NCBI RefSeq assembly: GCF_018829635.1
Contig: NZ_JAHKKG010000017.1
Span: 1 to 64,000 of the forward strand
Length of the DNA: 64,000 nucleotides
Direction: 5' to 3'
Source: Paractinoplanes bogorensis
GTDB lineage: Bacteria > Actinomycetota > Actinomycetes > Mycobacteriales > Micromonosporaceae
Shown one piece after another: positions 8,880 through 17,709 of this stretch. Under the pieces are notes generated by a model. It searched no databases and was not told the DNA's origin. It saw only the letters and a program-made list of their open reading frames with translations. Position 1 is the first letter of the stretch. Every line of letters starts with the position of its first letter. A program made the translations under genes and the position numbers.

Positions 8880-9137
8880 TCAGGCTCCAGTCACATCGGC
8901 AGGACGGTGACGGATCGGGTCAGGTACCGGGTCGTACCCGCCAGGATGGAAGGGGTGGCAGCGCAGGAGCCGCCAGACCGCGAGACCTGTCCCTTTCACA
9001 GCACCGTGACGCGCCAGTGCTTCCTGGGCGTATGCGCTGCACGAGGGATAGAACCGACAGCGGGCCGGCAGCACCGGACTCACATAACGACGGTACGCGA
9101 CCACCATCGCGGTCAGCACGCGGGCAAGCAGGCTCAT
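8880..9137 (-). CDS. yidD: membrane protein insertion efficiency factor YidD
   Basis: 85 aa, DUF37/YidD family, with the signature RRYVSPVLPARCRFYPSCSAYA and the HPFHPGGYDPVP end. Family members are short, membrane-associated and help YidC-dependent insertion. The ATG overlaps the rnpA stop, and yidC follows after 1 bp, so translation is coupled. Confidence 0.95.
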   Translation of the reverse strand: MSLLARVLTAMVVAYRRYVSPVLPARCRFYPSCSAYAQEALARHGAVKGTGLAVWRLLRCHPFHPGGYDPVPDPIRHRPADVTGA

Positions 9138-9490
9138 CGGGGCCGCCTGGGTCTGCGGGCCGCCGTCACCGCGGCGGTCAGATCGGTGCCGAGCGTGGAG
9201 TAGGACGCGCCAGCCGCGGGCGGCAGCGCCCGTACGACCAGCGTCGCGCCGACCGGCAGCTCGTCGAGCACCGGCCGCACCAGGTGCCGCAGGCGCCGCC
9301 GGACCTGGTTGCGGATCACGGCGTTACCGACGGCTTTGGATACGACGAAGCCGGCGCGCGCCGTAGTGGCATGCACCGGCTCCTCGAGAAGCAGATGAAC
9401 GACAACCGTGCCTCGGCCGACTCGGCGGCCACCGCGGATTGCGGCGACGAAGTCGGCACTACGCCGAAGACGCTGTGCCGCGGCCAGCAC
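9134..9490 (-). CDS. rnpA: ribonuclease P protein component
   Basis: 118-aa basic protein that assists the RNase P RNA in removing tRNA 5' leaders. The family RNR motif region is visible as KAVGNAVIRNQVRRRLRHLVR, preceded by the F-x-x-x-x-x-G-rich N-terminal fold (RLRRSADFVAAIRGGRR). It lies 35 bp downstream of rpmH, the standard order. Confidence 0.95.
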   Translation of the reverse strand: MLAAAQRLRRSADFVAAIRGGRRVGRGTVVVHLLLEEPVHATTARAGFVVSKAVGNAVIRNQVRRRLRHLVRPVLDELPVGATLVVRALPPAAGASYSTLGTDLTAAVTAARRPRRPR

Positions 9491-9525
9491 GACTACCTGG
9501 GCATTCCGGCCCGACAGCAGCCGGC

Positions 9526-9663
9526 TCAGGCCGACAGCTTGTCGCGGCCCTTGGCCCGGCGGGTCGAGAGGATGGCGCGACCGGCACGGGTGCGCATGCG
9601 CAGCCGGAAGCCGTGGGTCTTGGCACGCCGGCGGTTGTTCGGCTGGTAGGTGCGCTTGCTCAC
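9526..9663 (-). CDS. rpmH: 50S ribosomal protein L34
   Basis: 45 aa from a GTG start. It begins VSKRTYQPNNRRRAKTHGFR and ends with the basic L34 tail (TRRAKGRDKLSA). It is the first gene of the minus-strand operon leading away from the origin. Confidence 0.97.
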   Translation of the reverse strand: MSKRTYQPNNRRRAKTHGFRLRMRTRAGRAILSTRRAKGRDKLSA

Positions 9664-10237
9664 GTCAGAACTCCGTCTTCGTACAAGATTCAGGGGGCAT
9701 CAAAGCTGCAAGACGCCACTTTACCAGAGCGCGGCGGAGCAACCGCTCGACCCTACGCAGGGGTGCCACGCCGGTCAACCATAGCCTGGTGCGGCACACC
9801 GTTACGGTGATCACGAGTCGCCGGGTCGTCTTTCTACACAGGTAGTGAATCTTTTCCCGCGGTCGGGCTCTTGTCGTCCGATCGCAGAGTTGATGCTTCG
9901 GCGAGGTCGCTGTTAGCGTGCCCGTTTGCTGGTCATCAGCGCGACCCGCATACCACGACGAGTCGGCCAAAACCAGACAAGCAGGTAAATCGTTCGCCAC
10001 GATGAACCACGCCTTTTCGGGCTCCGGTAAGTCTGCCGACCATCCGGCCGGGAGCGCCCGCCGGTCGGTGCACAGGTTGTGGATAACCTGTGGACAGCCG
10101 GTGGCGCCGAGCGTCTTCAGCACGTTAAATGTGGTGCTGAGTGGAGGGGGAACCGTCGCCCGCCGGGGGCAACGAGGGCAAGGCGGTTAGCCGGACAAGG
10201 TCCACCGGGGGTCGGTGGCGATGGGGGTGGCGCGGCG
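9664..10237. promoter_or_regulatory. divergent rpmH/dnaA control region with DnaA boxes
   Basis: 574 bp between the divergent rpmH and dnaA genes, without a gene. It holds two adjacent minus-strand DnaA-box-like sequences, TGTGGATAA (10078-10086) and TGTGGACAG (10089-10097), plus a weaker GGTGCACA at 10067-10074, about 150 bp upstream of the dnaA start. Autoregulation of dnaA by DnaA through such sites is well known. Exact promoters could not be fixed by eye. Confidence 0.7.
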
Positions 10238-12013
10238 GTGGCCGATCAGGTCGACCTGGGTGGTGTGTGGAAGGCGACGCTGGATGAACTGGCCGACGAG
10301 ATCTCGTCCCGCCAGCAGCGCGCCTATCTGCAGCTGACCCAGCTGCGCGCCATCGTCGAGGACACCGCGCTGCTGGCCGTCCCCGACGCCTTCACCCGCG
10401 ACGTCATCGAGTCCCGCCTGCGCCCGGCCATCACCGAGACCCTGAGCCGCCGGCTGAACCGGCCGATACAGGTCGCGGTCACGGTCAAGCCACCCGAAGA
10501 CGGCACCGGCCTGCCCGGCACGGTCTACGGCACCCCGGTCGAGGTCCCGGCCGACGAAGCCGCCGAGCCGCAGCCCCGCCACTATTCCGACGCGCCACGC
10601 CAGCCCGAGCCGCCGGCGTACGACTGGAACCCGAACGGCTCGGCCCAGCAGTCCGCGCCCGGCGTCTCCTACCCGCGCGGGGTGCCGACCGCCCGCGGCG
10701 GCCAGGAGGCGCTCTTCGGTGACCCGATGCCGTCCCCACCGAGCCGCCCCGGCAACCCAGTGGCGCATGTCACCGAAAAGGCTGATTCCAACGACGCCCC
10801 GGTGCATCGCATGGCGTCCGATCCGTCCCAGTTGCGAGACAACCAGCGCCGGCCGGACGAGCACCAGTCCCCGTACGGCGGCAGCGACCCGCGCGACGAC
10901 ACGTTGCAGATGCGCGGCGACAACGGTCCCGGTCGCTCCCAGCACGACGTCCGCCCGTCGAGCAACCCGCGCGGCACCAACGACGGCAACCGGCTCAACC
11001 CGAAGTACATGTTCGAGACGTTCGTCATCGGCTCGTCCAACCGCTTCGCGCACGCGGCCGCCGTCGCCGTCGCCGAGTCACCCGCCAAGGCGTACAACCC
11101 GCTGTTCATCTATGGCAGCTCCGGACTCGGCAAGACCCACCTGCTCCACGCGATCGGTCACTACGCGACGACGCTCGGTCACGCCCGCAGCGTCCGCTAT
11201 GTGTCCACCGAGGAATTCACCAACGACTTCATCAACAGCCTGCGCGACGACAAGACGCAGGCCTTCCAGCGGCGCTACCGCGACGTCGACATCCTGCTGA
11301 TCGACGACATCCAGTTCCTGGAAAATCGCGAGCGGACGCAGGAGGAGTTCTTCCACACCTTCAACACGCTGCACAACGCGAACAAGCAGATCGTCATCAG
11401 CTCGGACCGGTCGCCGCGCCAACTGGCCACGTTGGAAGATCGCATGCGCACCCGCTTCGAGTGGGGCCTGCTCGCCGACATCCAGCCGCCCGACCTCGAG
11501 ACGCGTATCGCGATCCTGCAGAAGAAGGCCGCCCAGGAGCGCATGTACGCGCCCGACGACGTCCTCGAGTTCATCGCCTCGCGCGTCTCCAACTCGATCC
11601 GCGAGCTCGAGGGCGCCCTCATCCGGGTGACGGCCTTCGCGAGCCTCACCCGTTCCCCGGTCCAGCTCTCGCTGGCCGAAGAGGTCCTGCGCGACTTCAT
11701 GCCCGACGGCGCCGGCCCCGAGATCACCGCCGACCAGATCATGGTGTCCACTGCGGACTACTTCGGCGTCTCCCTCGAAGATCTGCGCGGCCACTCCCGC
11801 TCGCGGGTGCTCGTCAACGCCCGCCAGGTGGCCATGTATCTCTGCCGCGAACTGACCGAACTCTCCCTCCCTCGCATCGGCCAGGCCTTCGGCGGCCGTG
11901 ACCACACCACCGTCATGCACGCCGACCGCAAGATCCGTCAGCACATGGCCGAGCGGCGCTCGCTTTACAACCAGATCGCCGAACTGACCAACCGCATCAA
12001 ACAGAACACCTGA
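10238..12013 (+). CDS. dnaA: chromosomal replication initiator DnaA
   Basis: 591 aa from the GTG (VADQVDLGGVW). Domain I (about 1-90) is followed by a long Pro/Asp/Arg-rich domain II. The AAA+ domain has Walker A GSSGLGKT at 293-300 and Walker B with the Asp pair at 356-357. Domain IV ends with the DNA-reading motif GGRDHTTVMHADRKI at about 551-565. ATP-DnaA binds the boxes in the adjoining oriC and melts it. An in-frame extension to 10079 has no family resemblance and was not used. Confidence 0.97.
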   Translation: MADQVDLGGVWKATLDELADEISSRQQRAYLQLTQLRAIVEDTALLAVPDAFTRDVIESRLRPAITETLSRRLNRPIQVAVTVKPPEDGTGLPGTVYGTPVEVPADEAAEPQPRHYSDAPRQPEPPAYDWNPNGSAQQSAPGVSYPRGVPTARGGQEALFGDPMPSPPSRPGNPVAHVTEKADSNDAPVHRMASDPSQLRDNQRRPDEHQSPYGGSDPRDDTLQMRGDNGPGRSQHDVRPSSNPRGTNDGNRLNPKYMFETFVIGSSNRFAHAAAVAVAESPAKAYNPLFIYGSSGLGKTHLLHAIGHYATTLGHARSVRYVSTEEFTNDFINSLRDDKTQAFQRRYRDVDILLIDDIQFLENRERTQEEFFHTFNTLHNANKQIVISSDRSPRQLATLEDRMRTRFEWGLLADIQPPDLETRIAILQKKAAQERMYAPDDVLEFIASRVSNSIRELEGALIRVTAFASLTRSPVQLSLAEEVLRDFMPDGAGPEITADQIMVSTADYFGVSLEDLRGHSRSRVLVNARQVAMYLCRELTELSLPRIGQAFGGRDHTTVMHADRKIRQHMAERRSLYNQIAELTNRIKQNT

Positions 12014-12163
12014 GAGCTTTTCCAGTACGCGGGTGCGTGCCGAACAACCGCATCCACAACTCCCCGCCGCTGCGGGGCCGGCCGTAGAACGCAAGGCCGT
12101 ACCCGGCCTGCGGCGGCCCCGGACGGGCACGCTGCGGTTCTCCCCGCCTCTGGACGCGTCGCC

Positions 12164-12445
12164 CTGTGCACAGCCCGACGGGCCTATCGGAGGCTGACGG
12201 CTTGTGCACAGTTCCGAACGGCTCAGACGCTCGTGCACAGCGCGACGCGGAGCCAGGCACTTGTGCACAGCGCGACGCGGCGCCGGGCACTTATGCACAG
12301 GGCAGCTCAGCCGGCGGCTCGGCGGCTCGGCGGCTTGTGCACAGAGCAGCTCAGCTCGCGGCTCAGCAGTTGTGCACAGGGCGATCTGGCACGCGGCCCG
12401 GCCGCTGTGCACAAGCGCCAGACAGCCCGGAACACCTGTGCATAA
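12164..12445. repeat. periodic array of TGTGCACA boxes (left part of oriC)
   Basis: Boxes start at 12164, 12202, 12231, 12261, 12291 (TTATGCACA), 12335, 12370, 12405 and, on the minus strand, 12437. Spacing is mostly 29-38 bp. Two full copies of a 30-bp unit (box plus GCGCGACGCGG linker) are visible at 12231-12290, so the array arose at least partly by duplication. The core TGTGCACA is self-complementary, unlike the usual asymmetric DnaA box. Confidence 0.85.
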
Positions 12446-12511
12446 GTCGGCTCTTGGCTGCTCAGGCCCGTTCTCGGCCCGGTGCACAGCTGCTTAGGTG
12501 ATCGTCCGCCG

Positions 12512-13219
12512 CTGTCCACAATTCCAGTCTGTCCACAGGCCGCCCGCCAAGATCCGCTGAACTCGTCACACTGGCCGGTGGCGGGGGACCCCCGGTGGTG
12601 GGTGGGCCGTACCCCGGCGACGACAACGACCGAGCGGACCAGGCCGGACGGCAACTGTCCACAGCTCTGTCCGTCGCCCGGAAGGGGTAATTCTCCGCAT
12701 TCCTTAGCATTTGTCCACAGGGTGTGGACGAAGCCCACGCTCAGAACGCCAAGTTGTCCACAGGCCCGCCCGGTCGATGTCCACCGCTAGTCAGACGACA
12801 AGCCTTTCGCCGGCACGCATCCACCGGCCGGTTCTGTCAACGAACCCCGGAAACCGTTTCGTGCCAACGTTATCCACCGCCATCCACAGGCATTCACAGG
12901 AAGTTATCCCCAGCGGTGGACAACTCGACGACCCTCTACCCACAGATGTGGACAACTCCTGGGGAAATCGATGTGGACAGACACGGAGAGTCATCTGGCT
13001 GTCCACCGCCTGTGGAAACTTGTGGATTTCCTGTTGAAGGTTCTGGGGACGACGAGCCGGAACCGTTACGGCGTTGTCCACACCCCTGGGCACAAACCCC
13101 GTGGATATCCGGTGGACAACCGGTGGACAACGGTGGACAACCCCGTCAGGCTCGACTGCCTGTGGACCGGGGAGAGGACTTCTACCCTGGTTTCCCACAT
13201 GTGAATCACCGGTGGATAA
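12512..13219. promoter_or_regulatory. canonical DnaA-box cluster of oriC
   Basis: Perfect TTGTCCACA boxes at 12711, 12754 and 13074 (plus) and 12947-12955 (minus). Near matches lie at 12512, 12529, 12655, 12723, 12870, 12904, 12915, 12972, 12999 and 13161. Three minus-strand GGTGGACAA boxes stand almost head to tail at 13111-13119, 13122-13130 and 13132-13140, then GGTGGATAA at 13211-13219. TTGTCCACA is the preferred DnaA box in high-GC actinomycetes. Confidence 0.92.
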
Positions 13220-13269
13220 CTCTCTGACCTGCGCAAACGCGAGTTCTCCACAGAATGCACAGGACCGAT

Positions 13270-13312
13270 GAAGACGACTAGTTATCTCTTTAATAGAGAA
13301 CTCAAAAGCAAT
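13270..13312. other. AT-rich dyad, probable DNA unwinding element
   Basis: The only strongly AT-rich run in oriC, containing the inverted repeat TCTCT-TTAAT-AGAGA flanked by AGTT and AACT (13280-13302). It lies 51 bp beyond the last strong DnaA box, on the dnaN side. Position and composition fit the site where DnaA opens the duplex; this is inference. Confidence 0.6.
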
Positions 13313-13562
13313 CACAGGCGTTGGGGAAGTTGTGGATGGGCTGCTTCCGGCTTCTCGGTGCTCCAGGTCTTCAAGGTCAAGAGCGCACCGAGGCCAGGAG
13401 GTGCTCCAGCCGGACGGATCAAGAACGGCACGTTCCGGGACCGCAGGGCCGGGTCATCAGCCCGCACGATGGTGGACGACACTGATTAGGCCCTGATCGG
13501 CTCGACTGAATAAGGTTCGTGGGGGTCGACGAAGCCCCCGAGGAAGCGACGCGGAGGACAGC

Positions 13563-14696
13563 ATGAAGTTCCGGGTGGAGCGAGACGCACTCGCCGACGC
13601 CGTGGCCTGGACGGCGAAGAGCCTGCCCAGCCGGCCGTCGGTGCCGGTGCTCGCCGGCGTCATGCTGCGCGTCACCGACAGCCGCCTCCAGGTCTCCGGC
13701 TTCGACTACGAGGTCTCGAGCCAGGTGACCGTCGACGTGCAGGCCGACGCGGACGGTGCCGCTCTGGTCTCGGGTCGTCTGCTCGCCGAGATCACCAAGG
13801 CGCTGCCGGCCAAGCCGGTGGACATCGCCGCCGTCGGTGCGCACCTCGAGCTCGTCTGCGGCAGCGCCCGGTTCACCCTGCCGACGATGCCGGTCGAGGA
13901 CTACCCGAGCCTGCCCGAGATGCCGTCGAGCGCCGGCACCGTCGACGCGGCCACCTTCGCCGCCGCGGTCGCCCAGGTCGCCATCGCCGCCGGTCGCGAC
14001 GAGACGCTGCCGATGATGACCGGTGTGCGCATCGAGCTGAACGGCTCGTCGATGGCCATGCTCGCCACCGACCGCTACCGGCTGGCGATGCGCGAGCTGG
14101 AGTGGAACCCGGACGACACCGAGATCAGCCTCAACGCGCTGGTCCCGGCCAAGACGCTGAACGACACGGCCAAGACCCTCGGCCCCCTCGGCGGCTCGGT
14201 CGTCCTCGCGCTGTCGCAGGGCAAGACCGGCGAGGGCATGATCGGTTTCGCCGGTGGCACCCGCCGCACCACGAGCCGCCTGCTCGACGGCGCGAACTAC
14301 CCGCCGGTCCGCTCGCTGTTCCCGGCCAGCAGCAACGCGCAGGCCCAGGTCGGTGTGGCCGCGCTGGTCGAGGTCGTCCGTCGTGTCGCCCTGGTCGCCG
14401 AGCGCACCACCCCGGTGCTGCTGAGCTTCAGCGAGGACGGTCTGGTCGTCGAGGCCGGCGGGACGGAGGAGGCGCGGGCCAGCGAGGCGATGGAGGCCAC
14501 CTTCACCGGTGAGGCGCTGACCATCGGCTTCAACCCGCAGTACCTGATCGACGGTCTGCAGAACCTCGGCTCGCCCAACGCGATCCTGTCGTTCGTCGAC
14601 GCGTTCAAGCCGGCTGTGATCTCGCCCGCAACCGAAAGCGGCGAAATCGTGCCCGGTTACCGCTATCTGATCATGCCGATCCGGGTAACCCGCTGA
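13563..14696 (+). CDS. dnaN: DNA polymerase III beta sliding clamp
   Basis: 377 aa, full-length clamp with three successive processivity folds. Recognisable family segments are MKFRVERDALADAVAWTAK at the start, ATDRYRLA in domain 2 and YRYLIMPIRV at the C-terminus. It encircles DNA and tethers polymerase and other partners. The start is preceded by GGAGG. It lies downstream of oriC in the conserved position. Confidence 0.97.
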   Translation: MKFRVERDALADAVAWTAKSLPSRPSVPVLAGVMLRVTDSRLQVSGFDYEVSSQVTVDVQADADGAALVSGRLLAEITKALPAKPVDIAAVGAHLELVCGSARFTLPTMPVEDYPSLPEMPSSAGTVDAATFAAAVAQVAIAAGRDETLPMMTGVRIELNGSSMAMLATDRYRLAMRELEWNPDDTEISLNALVPAKTLNDTAKTLGPLGGSVVLALSQGKTGEGMIGFAGGTRRTTSRLLDGANYPPVRSLFPASSNAQAQVGVAALVEVVRRVALVAERTTPVLLSFSEDGLVVEAGGTEEARASEAMEATFTGEALTIGFNPQYLIDGLQNLGSPNAILSFVDAFKPAVISPATESGEIVPGYRYLIMPIRVTR

Positions 14697-14700
14697 TACT

Positions 14701-14764
14701 GAAGGTTATTCAGGCGATCTGCCGCAGGTCACCGCTTCGGTGACCAAAGCCCTGAATAATCTTC
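14701..14764 (+). other. two-tier RNA hairpin between dnaN and gnd
   Basis: An outer 14-bp stem (14701-14714 with 14751-14764, one G-U pair) encloses an inner perfect 8-bp hairpin GGTCACCG-CTT-CGGTGACC (14727-14745). It begins 4 nt after the dnaN stop codon and ends 37 nt before gnd. It could terminate dnaN, attenuate gnd or protect the dnaN mRNA end; there is no T-tract. Confidence 0.7.
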
Positions 14765-14801
14765 GCTGGGCACGAAAGCAACGCTCATCTAGGGGGACAC
14801 C

Positions 14802-15674
14802 ATGCAGCTCGGCCTCATCGGTCTCGGCCGAATGGGTGGGAACATGCGCGACCGGATCCGCGCAGCCGGACACGAGGTGGTCGGCTACGACCACCACCCG
14901 GAGAACAGCGACGTGGCCAATCTGGCCGAACTGGTCTCGAAGCTCGCCGCTCCGCGAGTCGTCTGGACCATGGTCCCGGCCGGCAAGATCACCGAGGACG
15001 CCATCAACGAGCTCGCCGGGCTGCTCGAGCCGGGCGACATCATCATCGACGGCGGCAACTCCAAGTTCACCGACGACGGCCCCCGGGCCGAGCGTCTCAA
15101 GCCCAAGGGCATCCACTACCTCGACGTCGGCGTCTCCGGCGGTGTCTGGGGCAAAGACAACGGCTACGCCCTGATGGTCGGTGGCGAGGCCGACGTCGTG
15201 GCCAAGGTCCAGCCGATCTTCGACGCGCTCAAGCCGGCCGGCGAGTTCGGCTTCGCCCACGCGGGCACGCACGGCGCCGGTCACTACGCCAAGATGATCC
15301 ACAACGGCATCGAGTACGGCATGATGCAGGCCTACGGCGAGGGCTACGAGATCCTCATCGCCAGCGAGCTCGTGCACAACGTGCCCGCGGTCATCAAGAG
15401 CTGGCGCGAGGGCAGCGTCGTCAAGTCGTGGCTGCTCGACCTGCTCGACCGGGCGCTCGACGAGGACCCGACGCTCTCCGGGCTCAAGGGCTACGTCGAC
15501 GACACCGGCGAGGGCCGCTGGACCGTCGACGAGGCGATCCGCCTGGCCGTGCCCGCGCACGTCCTGGCCGCCTCGATCTTCAACCGTTTCGAGTCCCGCC
15601 AGGATGACTCGCCGGCCATGAAGGCCGTCGCCGCGCTGCGTCAGCAGTTCGGCGGCCACGCCGTCAAGCGCTGA
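14802..15674 (+). CDS. gnd: 6-phosphogluconate dehydrogenase, short decarboxylating form
   Basis: 290 aa; oxidises and decarboxylates 6-phosphogluconate to ribulose 5-phosphate in the pentose phosphate pathway. An N-terminal Rossmann motif GLIGLGRMGGNM is followed by IIDGGNSKFTDD and the catalytic region with HGAGHYAKMIHNGIEYGMMQ. It is about 180 residues shorter than the E. coli enzyme and belongs to the short class that sits between dnaN and recF in actinobacteria. Confidence 0.95.
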   Translation: MQLGLIGLGRMGGNMRDRIRAAGHEVVGYDHHPENSDVANLAELVSKLAAPRVVWTMVPAGKITEDAINELAGLLEPGDIIIDGGNSKFTDDGPRAERLKPKGIHYLDVGVSGGVWGKDNGYALMVGGEADVVAKVQPIFDALKPAGEFGFAHAGTHGAGHYAKMIHNGIEYGMMQAYGEGYEILIASELVHNVPAVIKSWREGSVVKSWLLDLLDRALDEDPTLSGLKGYVDDTGEGRWTVDEAIRLAVPAHVLAASIFNRFESRQDDSPAMKAVAALRQQFGGHAVKR

Positions 15675-15681
15675 GGCACAG

Positions 15682-16815
15682 GTGTACGTACGCCGGGTCG
15701 AGCTCGCCGACTTCCGTTCCTACGAGCGGGTTGCGGTCGATCTCGAACCCGGCGTGACCGTGTTGGTCGGCCAGAACGGCATGGGCAAGACCAACCTGAT
15801 CGAAGCGCTCGGTTACGTGGCCACTCTGGACAGTCACCGGGTCTCCACCGACGCCCCGCTGGTCCGGGCCGGTGCGACGTCGGCCGTGATCCGGTGCGCG
15901 ATCGTCCACGAAGGACGCGAGCTGCTGGTCGAGCTCGAGATCGTCCCGGGCAAGGCCAACCGGGCCCGGCTGAACCGCTCGCCGGTCCGCCGCCCGCGCG
16001 AGGTGCTGGGCGCCCTGCGCATGGTGCTCTTCGCCCCCGAAGACCTCGAACTCGTCCGCGGTGATCCGTCCGAACGGCGGCGCTACCTCGACGACCTGCT
16101 CGTCGCCCGGCAGCCCCGGTTCGCCGGCGTGCGCTCCGACTACGACCGGGTGGTCAAGCAGCGCAACGCCCTGCTGCGCACGGCCTACCTGACCCGCAAG
16201 GTCGGCGGCAGCCGCGGGCAAGACCTGTCCACGCTCGCCGTCTGGGATCAGCACCTCGCGCACCACGGCGCCGAGCTGCTGGCCGGCCGGCTCGAGCTGG
16301 CGGCGGCCCTCGGGCCCCATCTGACCAAGGCGTACGACGCGGTCGCGGCCGGAAGATCAACGGCTTCCATCGCGTACGCGTCCCGGCTCGGCGACAACCT
16401 CAGTTCCGACCGCGCGGCCTTGGAGCAGGCCTTGCTCGCCTCGCTCGAGGAACGGCGCCCGGCCGAGATCGAGCGGGGGACCACCCTGGTCGGCCCGCAC
16501 CGCGACGACATGACGCTGGCCCTGGGCGAACTGCCGGCCAAGGGCTACGCGAGCCACGGCGAGTCCTGGTCGTTCGCGCTGGCCCTGCGCCTGGCCGCCT
16601 ACGACCTGCTGCGCTCGGACGGGATCGAACCGGTGCTGGTGCTCGACGACGTGTTCGCCGAGCTGGACGGCGGCCGCCGCGACCGGCTGGCCGCCCTGGT
16701 GTCCGACGCGGCGCAGCTGCTGGTGACCTGTGCCGTGCCGGAGGACGTGCCGGCTGCCCTACGGGGGGCCCGCTTCGACGTGACGACCGGGACGGTGAAT
16801 CGTGCCGACGGATGA
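15682..16815 (+). CDS. recF: DNA replication and repair protein RecF
   Basis: 377-aa SMC-like ATPase that helps load RecA at single-strand gaps. It starts at a GTG 7 bp after gnd. Walker A GQNGMGKT is at residues 30-37, the ABC signature lies in the GESWSFALALRLAAY segment, and Walker B is VLVLDDVFAELD. The next gene starts inside its last 14 bp. Confidence 0.96.
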   Translation: MYVRRVELADFRSYERVAVDLEPGVTVLVGQNGMGKTNLIEALGYVATLDSHRVSTDAPLVRAGATSAVIRCAIVHEGRELLVELEIVPGKANRARLNRSPVRRPREVLGALRMVLFAPEDLELVRGDPSERRRYLDDLLVARQPRFAGVRSDYDRVVKQRNALLRTAYLTRKVGGSRGQDLSTLAVWDQHLAHHGAELLAGRLELAAALGPHLTKAYDAVAAGRSTASIAYASRLGDNLSSDRAALEQALLASLEERRPAEIERGTTLVGPHRDDMTLALGELPAKGYASHGESWSFALALRLAAYDLLRSDGIEPVLVLDDVFAELDGGRRDRLAALVSDAAQLLVTCAVPEDVPAALRGARFDVTTGTVNRADG

Positions 16816-17707
16816 CGACGAACCGCGCGAGTCGAACCGCGAACTGCACGCTGACCTCGTACGGGAAAGGCATCAAGGTCTGGCCCGGGAGCGGAACGCC
16901 GACCTATCGCGTGGATTGCGCGACGACCTCGCCCGGGAGCAGCGGCCACCGAGGGCGCGCGGGGATCGTCCGGACGCGCCGTCCACAGCCGAGCGGTTTT
17001 ATCCACAGGCCGATCCCCACGGGGTGGCCCGCGAGGAACTCGGCGATGTCGACGAGGGCTGGTACACGGCCGAGGCGGCCGGCGAGCGAGATCGCGACGA
17101 GCGCCCCGCAGCGCCCCGCAGAGATCCCCGGAGTGGTCCGGGTCGCGCCGAGGCCGGTTCCGGCCCGCAGGAGGGCGCTGAGGGCGTTTCCGGGGGGCCC
17201 GAGGGTGCTTCGGGGCCCGAGCTGGCCCGCGCGGTGCTCGACGCCGCGCTCGCCAAGCGCCGGGAGGCCGCCCGTACGCCCCGGCGGCGTACCGGCACGG
17301 GCGAGGGCTCGGGAAAGCGCCTGCGCGGCTATTCCGGCCCGGGACCGGACCCGCGCGACCCGCAACTGTTCGGCGACATGCTCGGCCGGCTGGTCAAGGC
17401 CCGCGGCTGGGAGAAGCCGAAGGCGGAGGCCATGGTCTTCGGCGCCTGGGAGCGCGTGGTCGGCCCGGACATCGCCCAGCACAGCCGCCCGGTCAAGCTC
17501 GACGCCGGCGTGCTGACCGTCGAGGCCGAGTCGACCGCCTGGGCCACCCAGTTGCGCCTGCTCGCGGCCAAGCTGCTCCGCAACATCGCGTCCGAGGTCG
17601 GCCACAACGTCGTCACCAAGCTCAACATCCACGGCCCGGCCGCCCCGTCGTGGAACAAGGGCCCACGCCGGGTGCAGGGCCGCGGTCCGCGCGACACCTA
17701 CGGCTAG
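16802..17707 (+). CDS. dciA: DciA family (DUF721) helicase-loading protein
   Basis: 301 aa from a GTG overlapping recF by 14 bp. The conserved domain is at residues 186-290 (DPQLFGDMLGRLV, AWERVVGPDIAQHSRPV, LTVEAESTAWATQLRLLAAKLL). DciA loads or regulates the replicative helicase DnaB in bacteria lacking DnaC or DnaI. The N-terminal roughly 185 residues are charged and low complexity, with repeated RERHQGL/RERNADL and Gly/Glu-rich stretches, much longer than in the minimal proteins. Its place between recF and gyrB is the typical actinobacterial context. Confidence 0.88.
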   Translation: MPTDDDEPRESNRELHADLVRERHQGLARERNADLSRGLRDDLAREQRPPRARGDRPDAPSTAERFYPQADPHGVAREELGDVDEGWYTAEAAGERDRDERPAAPRRDPRSGPGRAEAGSGPQEGAEGVSGGPEGASGPELARAVLDAALAKRREAARTPRRRTGTGEGSGKRLRGYSGPGPDPRDPQLFGDMLGRLVKARGWEKPKAEAMVFGAWERVVGPDIAQHSRPVKLDAGVLTVEAESTAWATQLRLLAAKLLRNIASEVGHNVVTKLNIHGPAAPSWNKGPRRVQGRGPRDTYG

Positions 17708-17709
17708 GG

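Larger units (their letters stand above)
12014..13562. other. chromosomal origin of replication oriC
   Basis: 1.55 kb between dnaA and dnaN, where actinobacterial oriC is known to lie, with no coding potential. More than 25 DnaA-box-like 9-mers are visible on both strands. The left third uses TTGTGCACA forms, the rest TTGTCCACA forms, and an AT-rich dyad lies near the dnaN end. The density of boxes is typical of actinomycete origins and far above that of E. coli. Confidence 0.95.

Noticed and set aside
6881..9649. 922-codon plus-strand frame opposite rsmG to rpmH
   Set aside because: Antisense shadow of GC-rich genes whose products are clearly recognised on the minus strand.
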